NCBI GenBank assembly: GCA_002794735.1
Contig: NBAZ01000020.1
Location: forward strand, 248,001 to 312,000
DNA length: 64,000 nt
Source of the DNA: Pyrrhoderma lamaoense
Taxonomy: Eukaryota > Basidiomycota > Agaricomycetes > Hymenochaetales > Hymenochaetaceae
Direction: 5' to 3'
Below the pieces are notes generated by a model. It did no database searches. It saw nothing but the letters and a program-made list of their open reading frames with translations, and had not been told where the DNA came from. Every line of letters begins with the position of its first letter. Positions within the stretch are counted from its first letter, which is position 1. Shown in pieces: positions 9,227-21,698 of the stretch. Made by a program: the position numbers and the translations under genes.

Positions 9227-12200
9227 TTAAATTAAAGATGCTACCCCACTTTGATGTTGCTTTGACGGATCACCTCCAGTGCTCTGGAACAAGCTCGCAC
9301 CAGCTGATGGTAAACCAGTTGGATTGGTACTCAAACCAGAGCCAAATTGGGTTGTAGGGAGAGGAGGAGCAGTGCCAAACATCGGGGAAGACGTGCTGAA
9401 CATAGATGCTCTGAAAGGATTGGCAGCACCACCCGTCATTTGTGGTCGGAGTCCTACTCCTATTGAAGAACCAAAGTTGGAAATTCCACCTGTGGGCTGA
9501 GAGTTCAGAGCACCGAGTCCAGAAGAAGGGGAACTTGCACTAGTTACAGAAGAAAACCCTCCAAAAGGAGGTATTGTAGACGTAGTTGCTGGGGACGATC
9601 CCAGAGATCCAAATGATGGTCCATTGGTTGATGGTAAAGTTGAGCTCGCACTTAGACCTGAAGTATTGAGCCCAGAGCTAACTGGCGATGTAGTTGTCGG
9701 CTGACTATTGGTGGACAGTGTCGTAGTTCCCGACTGCGAAATAGGAGGCAAAGACTCCAATAATGAAGCCCCAAACGATGAAGTAGGTTTGAAAGCTTTC
9801 AAACCGGAGAACCCGGTAGTCTGAGGCTGAAGCGAAGGCAACGAGGAAGCACCAGAGAGAGAAGCAGATGAAAACACGGAAGTTGCGCTGCTTGCTCCGG
9901 TGGGTTGACTTGAGAAAGCCGATGTTGTAGACGTAAGTTGGGACATAAAAGAAGGGGTACCAGTAGGGTTGTTATTCAAATGACTAGAGTCGGGTGACCG
10001 GTTTGTTCCAAACGTAAACGAAGACGCAATGCTCGACATTCCCGAGGCATCCGAGGAAGTTGAAGGTGCTTGAGACAGAGCACCAAAGGGAGACGTGGAT
10101 GTCCCTGGAGCGCCCTGCTGACCCGAGGGGGACTGGGTAGGCTGGGTAGGTTGCTGATTCCCTAGTGGTCCAAGTGCCTTTCCTGTCGCCAATTCCTGGA
10201 GTGTCGGAATCTTTGGTACGGGTGGAGGAGACTGCTGCGGAATACCGAATGGATTTCTTGATCCCGTTTGATGAGAGACCACAGGTTTAGCAGCACCAAA
10301 CGCGTTCCCGCTTCCGGCAAGTGGCGTCGATGCCGGACGCTGAGGCATATTCTGGTTCAACGCACCTGCATTTGTACTCGTTGGTGGGCTACTAGCAACA
10401 TTTGATAACGACGGAGCACCGAATGGCATTGATTGGGCGCCTTGAGTTGACCCCGTCGGCTGTGGAGCAGCAAAGGAAGGCCCAGCTCCGAAAGGTTGAT
10501 TCACATTGGGCATGTTGAAAGTTGGCATCCCCGTTGTTTGAGGCAATAGCATACTCTGTCTGAATGGGTTTATACCCGTTACCTGGGGCTGCAAGAACCC
10601 AGTTTGTTGAGGTACTTGTGGCTGAAGGAACGAAGAAAATTGGGGATGCTGGGACTGACCCATCCCGGTTGGCTGGGGCTGAACCCCCTGAGTTTGGAAG
10701 GGCATACCCGGAAAAGCAGTATGCTGAGGAGCAATGAAACCAGTGGGTTGTGGTACTTGTTGAGGGAATGCCCCAGTCATCATCATAGATTGACGAGCAA
10801 CAAAAGGGTTTACTGGAGTTTGAGGCTGTTGCATCTGTTGGAAAGATGGCTGCTGCTGCTGCTGGAATGGTTGACTACGGTTGGCTGGTGAGCAAGAGTT
10901 CACTAGAGAAAGTGTTAATCTTATTACCTGTTCTGCTGCGGGGCAAACATACTCGTTTGTTCTTCCTCAATTGAGGAAAAGAAGTCAATAAGCCCCTGGT
11001 TCTCCTTTGTCGGCTTCGAAGATGAACTCGGTTGAGGATCCGAAGTCTTCGCCGGAGATGGGCTCGCTATTATGAGTATCTGTATTAGCTGACTGGAGAA
11101 GTTAATTCCTGAATACACCCTTACTATTGTCACCATTCCTTGCAGGAAGTCGTATGCCATCTTTTGCATTCTTATCTGCGAGTTCTTTCGTGGTTTTATA
11201 CTCAATCCTATTCTGTTCAAAATTGGGGTCATTCAAGTACTCTTCAAGGGCAGTTACTAGCGAAACGGGCGCCTTTCAAAGATACCAGATCAATTCATCT
11301 GCTGCAGTGCTCAAGGATAGTTTTTTACTTACATGTCTGAGATTTGGTATTGGAACGTTCAGCAAGTTTTGTAATTTTCTCGCCACACCTAGATATTCTA
11401 CCACCTTTTCTGTCTGCTTACAGAAATTTCTATAAATCGTGAGAGCTGCTTCGGCATCAACATGCGACATTTCGAAATAGTGTTCAAGCACGTTTATGAC
11501 TCCTTCATTCAGTGCCTGGAAAAGGATAATCAAGTCCTTAACCAGCATACGAAGCGCTGTGATATTGAGTTCATCCTCCAAGTTGTCGAGGAAAAACTAA
11601 GAGATGGGACGTGAATAAGTACAGCCTTTTAGGTTTGGACATGATTGACAACGTACTTTACATTCTAAAAGGGCCATTATAGTACGCTGAACGGCCTTCG
11701 TCTCTCTGAGTAGACCCTTTTCCACTGTCATTGAGCGTAACTTCCTCCCCATAACGGTTTTGCTTCTCTGAATACCGTTGGACGGCTTTGGGGCACCAAC
11801 CGAACTCTCAACCCTTGCATCCCGATTTGACTCACTTTGAACACGAATAGGATCATGCTTGAGATCTTTGTAGGTGCGTATCCGAGTGTCAAGATAGGTA
11901 GCATAGTTTTGTATGTTCCTTGGAGCTTCATAACCTGTGATGGACAGCTTCAGAAAAGGGATAGGAATTGATGAACATATGTCATAGAACAGTACCATCC
12001 CAGTGCGCGTTGTTAACCCCCGCAAACGAAGAACATCTTCAGTAGAAAGGTATGACAGCACATTATCCGTAGAGCCATTTCGAATCATGGTGTGCAGAAC
12101 AATTAGCGCTTTGAATACAACCTACCCAAAACGATATTGTCAGTGACTTACAAGCCCTTCGGGGCAAGTGTAGCAATGGTGTTTACGATAACATTTGGTT

Positions 12201-12415
12201 CCCTAAGCCTTGGTGAAAGGGCTTTGCAGACATCATGAATTGCGCCGTCTTCGCTATAGGTAGCAGCGATGATAGGGTCGATATACTGAGGGAGGGCGGA
12301 TGAGGAAGTGAGAACTTGGAAAGGGAGTGCTGACTAATTAGAAGAATACCTTGGCTTTTGGAGGGGCAGCCTTTGGCTTGCAAGCGAGCTTTACGGTCTT
12401 GTCGAAGCTCGACAT
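9227..12415 (-). CDS. AP180/YAP1801-type clathrin adaptor (ANTH domain, NPF and QxTG-rich tail)
   Basis: Endocytic adaptor that binds PI(4,5)P2 through an N-terminal ANTH domain and recruits clathrin and EH-domain proteins through its tail. On the reverse strand the start is MSSFDKTVKLACKPK (12415). Short exons follow: YIDPIIAATYSED, ALSPRLREPNVI, VVFKALIVLHTMIRNG, then GYEAPRNIQNYATYLDTRI, YKDLKHDPIRVQ, RKLRSMTVEKGLLRETKAVQ, ALRMLVKDLIILFQALNEGV, ALTIYRNFCKQTEKVVEYL and LEEYLNDPNFEQNR, all ANTH hallmarks. The last exon (9227 to 10884 or 10902) is a Gln/Pro/Ser-rich tail with NPF motifs (NPFVARQS, NPFRQS, NPFGIP, NPFRAS) and many PQ.TG/LxxQxTG sequences, a pattern known for Ark1/Prk1 kinase targets. 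The final intron begins at the GTATGT at 10952; using this donor keeps the frame without any indel. Confidence 0.88.
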
Positions 12416-13440
12416 GTCTCGTATATATATTTTGAGGTTTTTGAATCCTCGACGCCAGAGATACAGACGTAGTAGATTGAGGAGTAGAAGGGTCTTGAGA
12501 GCACGCGTGCAGTTCAAATTGGGATTGGGCGGCACATCTGGACCAAATAAAAGGGCCGCGTGTCACGCTCTTCGGGTAGGCTCAGGGCTCGCATCCCGGA
12601 GAGAGACTGAGACATCAATCTGAAACCGTCTCGCACTCGTTTAACTCTCGATTTTGGTGCTTAAGCCTACTTCAAAGATGGCTTGTTTTCTATATCCATA
12701 CATCACACATCTAACGCAACGCAGCTGATAGTTGCTTGGTTTCGGTAGTAATGATATGAGTCTCTGACTTATCTTACTATCTCCCTTACCATCTTAGCGT
12801 CGATATCTGTAGTTTAGATCAAAGTGATGTGTATTGCTTTCTTTTCTACCCGATAGGTACATCATCTGATCAATCCTAATATCACACTTTATAATAATAC
12901 TAGTACTACGGCCATACCAACAGGATCAGTCAGTAACGTAGACACTGAACCAAACATACTGCATATGTAGATGCGTGCATCAGACTCTGTATGCACTAAA
13001 AGTGGACACCTGAGTGAATGCATGCATTTCTGTACGATAGATGTTTTTGCAAGGCCATTATAAACAATGTAGTAGCATATATGATTATATCCAATATGTC
13101 ATAATGATAATACAGACTCAGCCTGCGGGCGTAGATTCAAAATACCACTATTTATGGCAATAACTATTTTTATTGGCTCGCCTTCAAAGAGCCCAAGTGC
13201 TCCGTATTACGTAATTACAGTGTAAATATGATTCGCGAAATTTATGGATTTCAGCGTGTCGCATATGTGAAAAACTTGTTTTGCGATCTTCCAACCGAGC
13301 CATGGCACACTTATAATCATATCCTTACACATACACATACACCTATTTTCTACTTGACATACACACAGCTTGGTGTTGGATCTGTGACTTGGTCATTGAC
13401 TCAGGTCCGTGGCCCAGACTGCTCTCTCTAATCTTATTTA
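12416..13440. promoter_or_regulatory. Divergent intergenic region, AP180 gene / tRNase Z
   Basis: 1 kb between head-to-head genes, AT-rich in its centre, with scattered TATATA-like boxes (for example around 12422-12430, just before the AP180 start). A pyrimidine-rich stretch with CACATACACATACAC repeats lies at 13325-13370, ahead of the tRNase Z start. No additional gene or tRNA is seen. Confidence 0.45.
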
Positions 13441-15015
13441 ATGTTTTCTCTTGCTCAGTACCGTCTTCGTCCTATCCTCAACTTTAATCACCAATATTTC
13501 CAAACTGGACATAGACCTTTTCTTTCTCTAAGATCCAAATCTACTTCTTCCTCTGTACATAGTGTACACAGTGTATATAAGACACGAAAACCAAGAACAG
13601 CGACGCGTAGCTTCGAATCTACACGGGCTGATAGATCACCAAGACTTTTAATAAAACCTTTAATCTCGATCCCTACTGCTATGCCCCCTTCACGAACGAC
13701 GAATGCTGCTCAGGCAGCTATTTTGGACACTATCAGTATTACTTTCCTTGGTACGGCCTCCGCACAACCTTCATCGACTCGGAATCACTCTTCATTAGCG
13801 TTAAGTCTGGGAGGGCGCGGGATATATGGTTATTTGATTGCGGCGAAGCTACACAACAGCGCATTCAGAAGAGTAACCTTAAAATGGGAAAAATACGAAA
13901 AATATTCATAACTCATACTCATGGTCTGTTTCTACTTACACGTATATGACAACTTTGGATCGTTAATCTTGTTATTGTAGGTGATCACATATTTGGACTT
14001 GCGCCATTAATGGCTGGGTGTATGAACGGAGCTGGGGAATGATAGATGGTGTTCCTGATCAGAGGAATGCGACTCCGGAACAAGTTATGGTCAGTGGGGT
14101 TATCCCAACTTAGTCAACTAAGGACACTATACCCATTAATAAGAAACATCTTAGCCTTTAGAGATCTATGGTCCCATAGGGACTCGCGCTTATGTGCGCA
14201 GTGCTCTGCGCCTGACACATACGCGACTTGAAGGTAGATATGTTGTACACGAGATGCGTTTCCCTCGAGATCACCAAGAAGGTGATTTCATCTCTATGCC
14301 TCCGCATCGATGTGAACTACCAGGACGAAACATCCCTATGCAGCACCCTGAAGGTGTTGCTTGGGGTAAAGGAATCTGGCCGGAGATCTATGCTGATAGC
14401 CAGGTTTCTGTGTCTGCTGCGCCAATAGAACATTCTGTTGCTTGTATTGGGTACATTTTCAACGAGGCGCCTATACCTATGAAGATGGACCCATCTCAGT
14501 ACATACCCCACATCAAAAGGAATAAGGCACCTATGTCTTATCTTTCTCGGATACAGCGTGGAGAGACGATCACGCTTGAGGATGGAACTGTTCTTGAAGG
14601 GTTGGGGCGTAGACCAGGGAGGAGGGTGGTGATTTTAGGTGATACGCATGACCCGTCGCCGACTATCCCACTCGCTATGGATGCAGACTTACTTGTCCAC
14701 GAAGCTACCAACGCATACTTACCTGGTATTGACTTGGAAACATCTGAAGAAGATACTGAGGAAATTGTACAAGCCAGAACACGTAGCAGGGGCCATTCAA
14801 CACCTCAGATGGCTGGGAGATTCGCTCGAGCTATAAACGCCAGACGGCTTGCGCTGAATCACTTCAGTGCGAGGTATCGTGGGGATGATGATGTGAATGA
14901 GGAGGCTAAGGCTGTTATGGATGCTATAAAGGGACTTGCTGAGAAGGAGTATATGGGTGGTGAGGTAGTTTGCGCGAGAGATCTGATGACTATCAATGTC
15001 CAGCATTCTCGATAG
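13441..15015 (+). CDS. tRNase Z, short (ELAC1-like) form, with N-terminal extension
   Basis: Metallo-beta-lactamase-fold endonuclease that removes 3' trailers from tRNA precursors. The core begins [20 protein letters not shown], followed by the conserved [15 protein letters not shown] and the zinc-binding motif [15 protein letters not shown] (HxHxDH). Then come [20 protein letters not shown], a VILGDTHDP segment with a metal-ligand Asp, [21 protein letters not shown] [14 protein letters not shown] and ALNHFSARY. Introns lie near 13921-13980 and 14092-14168. About 80 residues precede the catalytic domain and are Arg/Ser-rich and poor in acidic residues, compatible with a mitochondrial presequence; a second ATG at 13681 would give a form without it. 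Two single-base gaps break the frame: ggg at 13819-13821 (before IWLFDC) and gggg at 14034-14037 (MNGAGG then [10 protein letters not shown]). Confidence 0.88.
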
Positions 15016-15853
15016 TTTACATGGATAGATGGACAGGTTCCTACGTACGTAGGCGACATAAAAGTATCAGATTAATGTCTAGTGTTATAGTATAATTATC
15101 CTCCCCTCTCTTCCCTATCCTTCTACTCTATCTCTCGTTTTTGTCATCTCTTGTCGTGGAGAGATGTTTAATATCTTTTTCCTACTTGATGACATCAAAA
15201 AGATGCATTCCATGCTAGTAATTATGGTTTGATGTGTTTTTCGAACTTGGAGCTTTTAGCTGTTGGTTAAATTGAAACTATCGTTTGACCAGATCATCAG
15301 TATGTCCGGCACTATCACGAATTGTCGCCATGGAAGATGTAGCGGTCGGTGTTATTGCATTATTTGTATGCCTCTGTTGGCAGCTCTGCAGTGTAATGAT
15401 TGCTATAGGAATATAAAACCATGAAAAAGTGTGGTAACTGATGGTTGGTTGGTATATGTTGACTTGCTACTTTTGTCGATAAGGCCGAAACAAAACGAAT
15501 GAGATACTTGTGACAGACAAAGCCCAAAGCAAATTGACATACGAGATACATATGATTTAATATTACTTCTACATGTACGTACGTGTACAGAAATATTCAA
15601 TATTGTCAGTCGTATAATAACCAAAAAAGAGTACATGTATCTTGATAAAGTGATGGCAGTAGTTTAGGAGTTAGAATTCATTACACAGAGAACCTGATGG
15701 TGATAGATGATGAGCCAGAGAAAAAGTACAAAGTAACCGGTGGTTTTCCTGAGAGGATGTCGAGGAAGCGAAGTAATCTATGAACAACGGAAACACAGTC
15801 TGAGTATCGAAAGAGGAAGAACACAAACTCAAATGATAGAAAGTACAGAAATT
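15016..15853. other. Convergent intergenic region
   Basis: Between the 3' ends of tRNase Z and the reverse-strand gene that follows. It is AT-rich with no conserved coding signal. Short open frames here show no family features. Nothing else is seen. Confidence 0.5.
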
Positions 15854-17029
15854 CAGATAATATAAACTTTTTCCTCAGGTAATTGGTAGTCTTCGTCCAG
15901 TTTCCTGAAATATTCTAGACGTGAGGCGCGCTCCTTCTCATATTTCTGTAGTATACGTGTATCTATATATATTGTGAGACGAAAGTATCGTTGAGTCATA
16001 CCTCTTGATCTTCCTCATCCCTCGCGACCGATTCTTCCCGCTTCTTAGTAGTGGACCTTGGTTTGCGCGCCTTTTGAGGTTTTTCCCGCGCCTGTTTTTG
16101 AGCAGCGGTACTTCGTTTTCGACCCTTCGCCTTTGTGGTGTCGCTTTTCGACTGTTTGACACGTTTCTTGGACACAGATTTATGAATGGGCCGACTTGGG
16201 AGTAAAGCCTTTAGTTCTTCTGTCGCGGATGCCAATTCCTGTTCTGCAAGTGTCGAGTCACCTACGGTGGATGATCCTTCCTTGCTGTTCATTGCAGCCT
16301 TTTCCTTCCCTTTACCCTCATCAATAGGTTGGTGGTTTTCTTCCTCAGCACTTACAGATGGCTCGTAGCTTAATTCAGTGTGATCGGTTTCTGGTAGGGT
16401 ATGATTACGTTTATTGGGAGATGGTGTTTGAGGGAATGAGTACGGGAAGGGTGAAGAGGGACCTGGAGTTGTGGGTAGATGGGTTTTGCGACAACGTTGT
16501 CGAGGAGTAGCGGTCGGGATTCTGATCCCATGGGTGTTGGAACACTAGGTATAAGAGAATAGTCTAGAAAAGTCCGCGTATGCGTTGGAGTTGACGGAAT
16601 GAAATCATCCCTATCGTTATTTCTGGGAGTTGCCTTAATTGATGCAGGTACTTTCGAAGGTGTATTCAGTACAGGGATCGGCTTATTTGGATCACGAAAG
16701 ACCTTTGGTTGAAGAACTCTCCTTATTTTAGAAGAGTCCTTTTGGGCCTTAAGTCGTTTCTCCACTGCAAAAAATCCGAAGGGATCCTGTTTGGAAGGCG
16801 TTGCAGCAACATCTTCCGGATAAGATGAAGTCGGCACGGGAGAGGACGGAGGTAAAGAAGATATTGTTGGAAAGACTACTGAGGTTTTTTTCGATGCACG
16901 TAGTCTACTCTGACTGGGTTGCGGACGGAGAGATGATATGCGGGGAACAAGCACGATAGGAGACTCTGAAAGTACAAAAGTAGAAGTTTTGTTTTCTTTA
17001 GCTCTTTGAGTTCGAGTCCGGGGTGGCAT
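15854..17029 (-). CDS. Basic, disordered conserved fungal protein of unknown function
   Basis: I do not recognise a named family. The reverse-strand start is MPPRTRTQRAKENKTSTF, followed by a Ser/Pro-rich region with PTISSLPPSSPVPTSSYPED, the segment DPFGFFAVEKRLKAQKDS and proline-rich sequence. A Lys/Arg-rich stretch (KSVSKKRVKQSKSDTTKAKG, then RKPRSTTKKREE) suggests nuclear and nucleic-acid association. A short intron follows DEEDQE, and the last exon encodes KYEKERASRLEYFRKLDEDY then QLPEEKVYII with a stop at 15854-15856, a compact acidic/hydrophobic C-terminus that looks like a binding motif. At the tttt run 16484-16487 (reverse-strand AAAA) the frame breaks by one missing base; the second frame then runs PTTPGPSSPFPYSFPQTP into NSKEGSSTVGD. 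The reconstruction rests on frame continuity, so confidence is moderate. Confidence 0.62.
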
Positions 17030-17317
17030 TTTGCTTGTGCTTTATCTTATTAATATCGACACAATAGCACGATGACAATGCACATGTGCTACCCGACTTA
17101 CTCACTGTCAAGAACCAGGACTAGATCATGTATGTATCTTGTGTGGTGTTCTAAGCCACGCTCGTCTTAATAAGCACGAGATCCGATGGTAAGCGTGAGA
17201 TGAATTCACCATATACAGTATGTGAAGAAGTAAATTCTATCATGAACGTCTGAATAACACTATCTGCAACACCCAACAACGACATAGGATACTCACTCAT
17301 ACTCATTATTACAGGCC
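17030..17317. promoter_or_regulatory. Short divergent promoter
   Basis: 288 bp between two head-to-head start codons (reverse-strand basic protein and the PHD/SPOC gene). No clear TATA box near either start. Shared regulation is inferred only from spacing. Confidence 0.4.
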
Positions 17318-20300
17318 ATGGTGAGCTCCCGGGGAAAGGCTGCCGCAGATACAGAAGCCAGCAAGCACACTCGGCGCTCGTCATCCGAGCTTAAGACTGA
17401 AACAATTGTCGATACTGAACTTACGAATGATAATGAAACAAAGTCACTGAAACAACTGTCGAAGAACCCGAGCCATGTGCAACTGCATATTCCTACTCAA
17501 GAATTACCAGCAGGCCCAAGCCCTGTTACCAGTAACAAGACAAGCTCAGCCCAAGAACCAAAGAAGAAAAATGAGAAACTATATTGCATATGCAAGGGTA
17601 TTGATAATGGAACACCGATGATTAAATGTGAAGGACCTTGTAAAAACTGGTATGTTTCCGAGCTTCAACTACCCATCCATTTCTCTAAATCTCGACTATG
17701 ACTAGGTACCATTTCAGTTGTATGGACTTGTCGGATGATGTTGGCGGAGAAATAGGTTTGTTCTTCTAGCACAAAGAGATTACACTACCATTTTTAACTA
17801 ATCTTCTTTTCATCACACAGAGAAATATTACTGTCCAGAGTGTGAATCTAAGACAGGCTTCAAGACAGTTAGTAAGTGGAAAGTTTCCCGGATAATTCTA
17901 CTTGGTTGTTTGTCATGTATTTTCAAAACATCTATGTATTTGACATTCTATTTTCCTCCTATGGTCCTGTGCATTATGTATCATCCATCTGAGCAACCCG
18001 GTCATCATATGGCGAACAAGTTTATTTGCTACTCCCGCCAGACAACCTCTGCTCGTTATGATAGCAGACTATATGTTGATAATTTGTACAAGTTGTTATT
18101 GACAGTTGGGTGTAGAAGTATAAAATCAACTAGTAGACAAGTAAACCAATTACAGCGAGACATGTTTGTCTCTGCTTGGCGTCCGTCGTTTGCATCTGTG
18201 GCGTGGTGACCATCATGGTATCGGCTTTCTTTATGCCCATCAATAACGGATGAGTATGTTACCCCTCGATGGGTCGATAGAGGCAGTACATGTGTAAATA
18301 TATACAAATCTGGGCCTTTTGTTGAAATATCTTTAAAATTGCCACATGTTTTTATTTGAATTCTTTTCCTTAATATTTCTTCAGATTTTACCATGATTGC
18401 CTAAATTTCTTGAACTGATTTGGTCTTATCGATATTTTATAGTGGATTTCGAGGGGAAGATGCTTTTATCAAACCCGCCGTTACCAAACCATCCGCTGGT
18501 CCCCGCAAATTACCCTCAAGGAGAAGAAAATCACTTATCAGTCTTTCAGACTTTAACGACTCGGACGAGGAAATGGTTGATGACGGGGGGTCCGAAGATG
18601 ATTATGTTGATGAGCCTGCTAAACCGCGAAAAGTAAGATCAATATTATCAATTAATCGATTTACCGTAACTTCTCACTGATAAGCGTCCTCTATACTATA
18701 GAAAATACAACGTCAATTATCTCACTCTTCTGAAAGGGATCTGTCTGATGAAGCCTCTGACGGTGAAGCAGGAGCAGAACATCGCAAAAAGTCTCGCAGC
18801 GGGCGGTTGAAGAGACTAAAGAAGGGAATGGCTTCTCTAGTTGTGTCTCCCACAACTCAAATGGCGACTTCATCAACTTCGAACCTCAAACGTCGAGGGT
18901 CTTCTGCACAACACTTGAATGCACCGAAACGAGCCAAGACGGCAGAAGGCGCGCAGGATGATGCTATCCGTAAATATTGCCTTTCCAAGTTAGAGGAGTT
19001 TATACGCCCTATGTTCAAAGAGTGCCGGATCAAAGAAGAACCATCTGTATCGGATGACAAAGTAATAGAAGATACAGGGACCGAGAAGGATCCAGAAGGG
19101 CAACCTCCTGAAAGCGAAGAAGTCAAGGCAAAGGATCCGGAAAATAGTTCTGAGAAGATACGTACGGATAAGGAGGAGGAGGAGGAAGCCAAGTTAGAGC
19201 AAAAGGTCAAGGACTTTGTTACCGAACTGGAAAAGTGTATGATGGAAACATACGCAGAACCAGACAAATCAGGAAAGCCTAGTGCAGGGGCAAAATATAA
19301 GTAAGACATACCAGCTTCCATATCTAGCCCTCTTTATGTTCACTAATTCTATCATAACAGAGAGCGCTTCCGCATGCTCCAGTTCAACCTACCAAAAGTT
19401 GATAGGTTAGCACTGCGAAAAGGGATTGTCACTGGGAAAATCACTCCGGCGCAACTTAATGTGATGTCTTCTACTGATCTAGCAGATGAACAAACTAAAC
19501 ATGACATAGAAGTCGCTGAGAAGGAATCACTTGCTCACTCGATTCTACAAAAGATCACTGCTCCCCTTGCAAAGATGACTCATAAAGGGTACGAAGCGAT
19601 TGAAGATGTTTCAGGGACTCGTTCTAACATCGAGGCTGTACGTGAAGAGGAGGAACAAAGGATGGAAATGGAGAAACAACAACGGGAGCGACGTGCGCGG
19701 CTTAGAGTCCTCGCTCAAGAAAATCCTACTTTGGGCATTGATTCTTCGTTTAGTCCTGTTGATATACCACCAAACTCAGCTGCATATGCGACATCACCTA
19801 CCAGTGAGAATCCGCAAGATGCGTGGGGGAATGTGCCTTCAACCCCATCTTACCCTGGTCGGGCTACGGTTGTAAATAGACCAGCCGTTCGACCTCTATT
19901 TATTCCAATGGCACCCGTGGAAGCTACTTCTGAGGATGGTGGACTTAGTTTAGCGGACTTGATAAATATTGATGATGATGCTCCAACAATACAAGAACCC
20001 CAAGCTGATCCTCAGCAGCGTATGAATGAACAACTAAGCACAGAGTCTATGCAGTCTCCAGTTGTTTCTTCTCCTTCAGGCCCTTCTCCTTTTGCAGTTT
20101 CAAAACCAGCTGAGTCTCCTGCAAGAGCTGCCTTTGATCTCAGTGCTCTATGGGGTCAAGGTAATATTAATAAAACAAGGGATGAAGAGAATGATGGTGT
20201 ACCTGCTGATGATGATGAGAATACGAAACACCAAGGCGAGGATGACATGGATGTGGATAGTCCTGGGAATGTTGAAGACCATGAACTTGATGCTATCTTA

Positions 20301-21698
20301 CAACAAGATGTGACTGCGGCACCCTTAATCAACGAACATGAGCTTGAGCCTCTTCCATCTAACAAGGTCGATCTGGACTCACTACCAACGGTATGGGCCG
20401 GTAGAGTAAGTCATTTGTTCCTAACATTCAGGTATAATTGAAGAACTCATATGCTTATCTAACAATCTAATAGGTTTATATGCCTACAGAAGGTCCTGAA
20501 GATCTCGCAACTGAGGTTGTCTGTAGACAAATAGCTGGTAACACATTAGACCCGAACTCTGGCTACTGGCAAATTTTGTTTCCCTCTCCCGAGACGCGTA
20601 TTGATGGGCGAGTTCCGACACAGTCGTCAACGCAATATCTCATCAATACCAGAATGAACTCTTCAAGAGAAATTATAGCTATCGTGATGACCCCTCAACC
20701 TGATAAAGCTGAGAAGTTTGCTGAAGTGATTGATTTTTTCACAAAGAAGGAGTACGTGATTTCTCTCTGGGTCTGTTTTCTCAAACTATTTTACTTATAA
20801 TCATATTTTTTTAGTCGGCATGCTCTTGTCTTCCCCTGGGGGACACGCCCGAAGCCTGATGCACCTGGGAGGGAGTTGTATCTCATCCCTTTACATAAGG
20901 ATGAAGCTATCCCCGAGTATATAGAATTACTAGATAACCATCTTCTACCAAGAGATAGGGACTCAGATATTCTCTTGGGCGTATTTGTCCTCAACAGAGG
21001 AAAACTAAACGCCACTCTCCTACCTCACATACCTTCTACTACTACTTCCTATCTGAACAACATCCCACCTCCACCTGGAATTATGAACTTGACCCCGCCT
21101 CCCCAGTTCCGACCTATCCTCCTCAAATAATGCCACCTTTCCCACCCACTTTACCGAAAGCCGACCCTCCTAGCTTTGCAGGAAGTTCCCTTACTCAGTC
21201 TCAGATCTCGTTGATGCTTCAGCAGTTATCTCAGAGTACGCCGTTGGTATCGTCTGTACCCATGGGACCACCTGGATCCCAGACAACACCTGGTCCACCG
21301 CAAACAAATTATCTTCCGAATAATGCTCCCACCTACCCCCCTTACCCGCCTCCATATCAACAACCGCCACTACCGAACCAACAATCATATTCTCCCCTCC
21401 CTTTCAAGACCAAGGACCTTCGGATAGGTACTACAAGGAGTATAATAATAACGGCAGTGGGGATGATTACCAGCGTCCGTATAACAGGGAACAAAGAGGT
21501 CGTGGAAGCGGAAGAAGTCGATACAATAATCATAATGGCGAGAGGGGACGAAGAGGTGGAAGAGGACGAGGGAAGTCATTCCATCATGATGATAATGGTA
21601 GAGGGGGAAGGTTTCGTGAGCACCCCCTGGATAGAGGGTGGGTGAATAGAGGTCGGGATGAGGATAGTCCTGCTCAAGATTGGCGACCTAGGGAATGA
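17318..21698 (+). CDS. Bye1/PHF3-like transcription factor: PHD finger, TFIIS central domain, SPOC domain, RGG tail
   Basis: Nuclear regulator that binds histone H3 tails by its PHD finger and RNA polymerase II by its TFIIS-like and SPOC domains. The PHD finger spans exons 17318-17649, 17706-17755 and 17821-17871: YCICKG, MIKCEGPCKNWYHFSCMDL, EKYYCPEC. A basic linker (GRLKRLKKG) precedes the TFIIS middle domain (RKYCLSKLEEFIRPMFKE, then ERFRMLQFNLPKVD, ALRKGIVTGKITP, LNVMSSTDLADE). A coiled, disordered linker leads to the SPOC domain (VWAGRVYMPTEGPEDLA, YWQILFPSPETRIDGRVP, KKDRHALVFPWGTRPKP). A proline-rich segment ends in an Arg/Gly tail (RGRGSGRSRYNNHNGERGRR). Single-base gaps break the frame at gggg 18453-18456, cc 21113-21114 and cccc 21394-21397; with them the stop is 21696-21698. 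The intron 17872-18442 is unusually long at 571 nt. Confidence 0.85.

Noticed and set aside
10885..10960. Apparent frameshift in the AP180-like gene before the Gln-rich exon
   Set aside because: Using the GTATGT donor at 10952 instead of the GTAATA at 10930 restores the frame with either nearby acceptor, so no missing base is needed.
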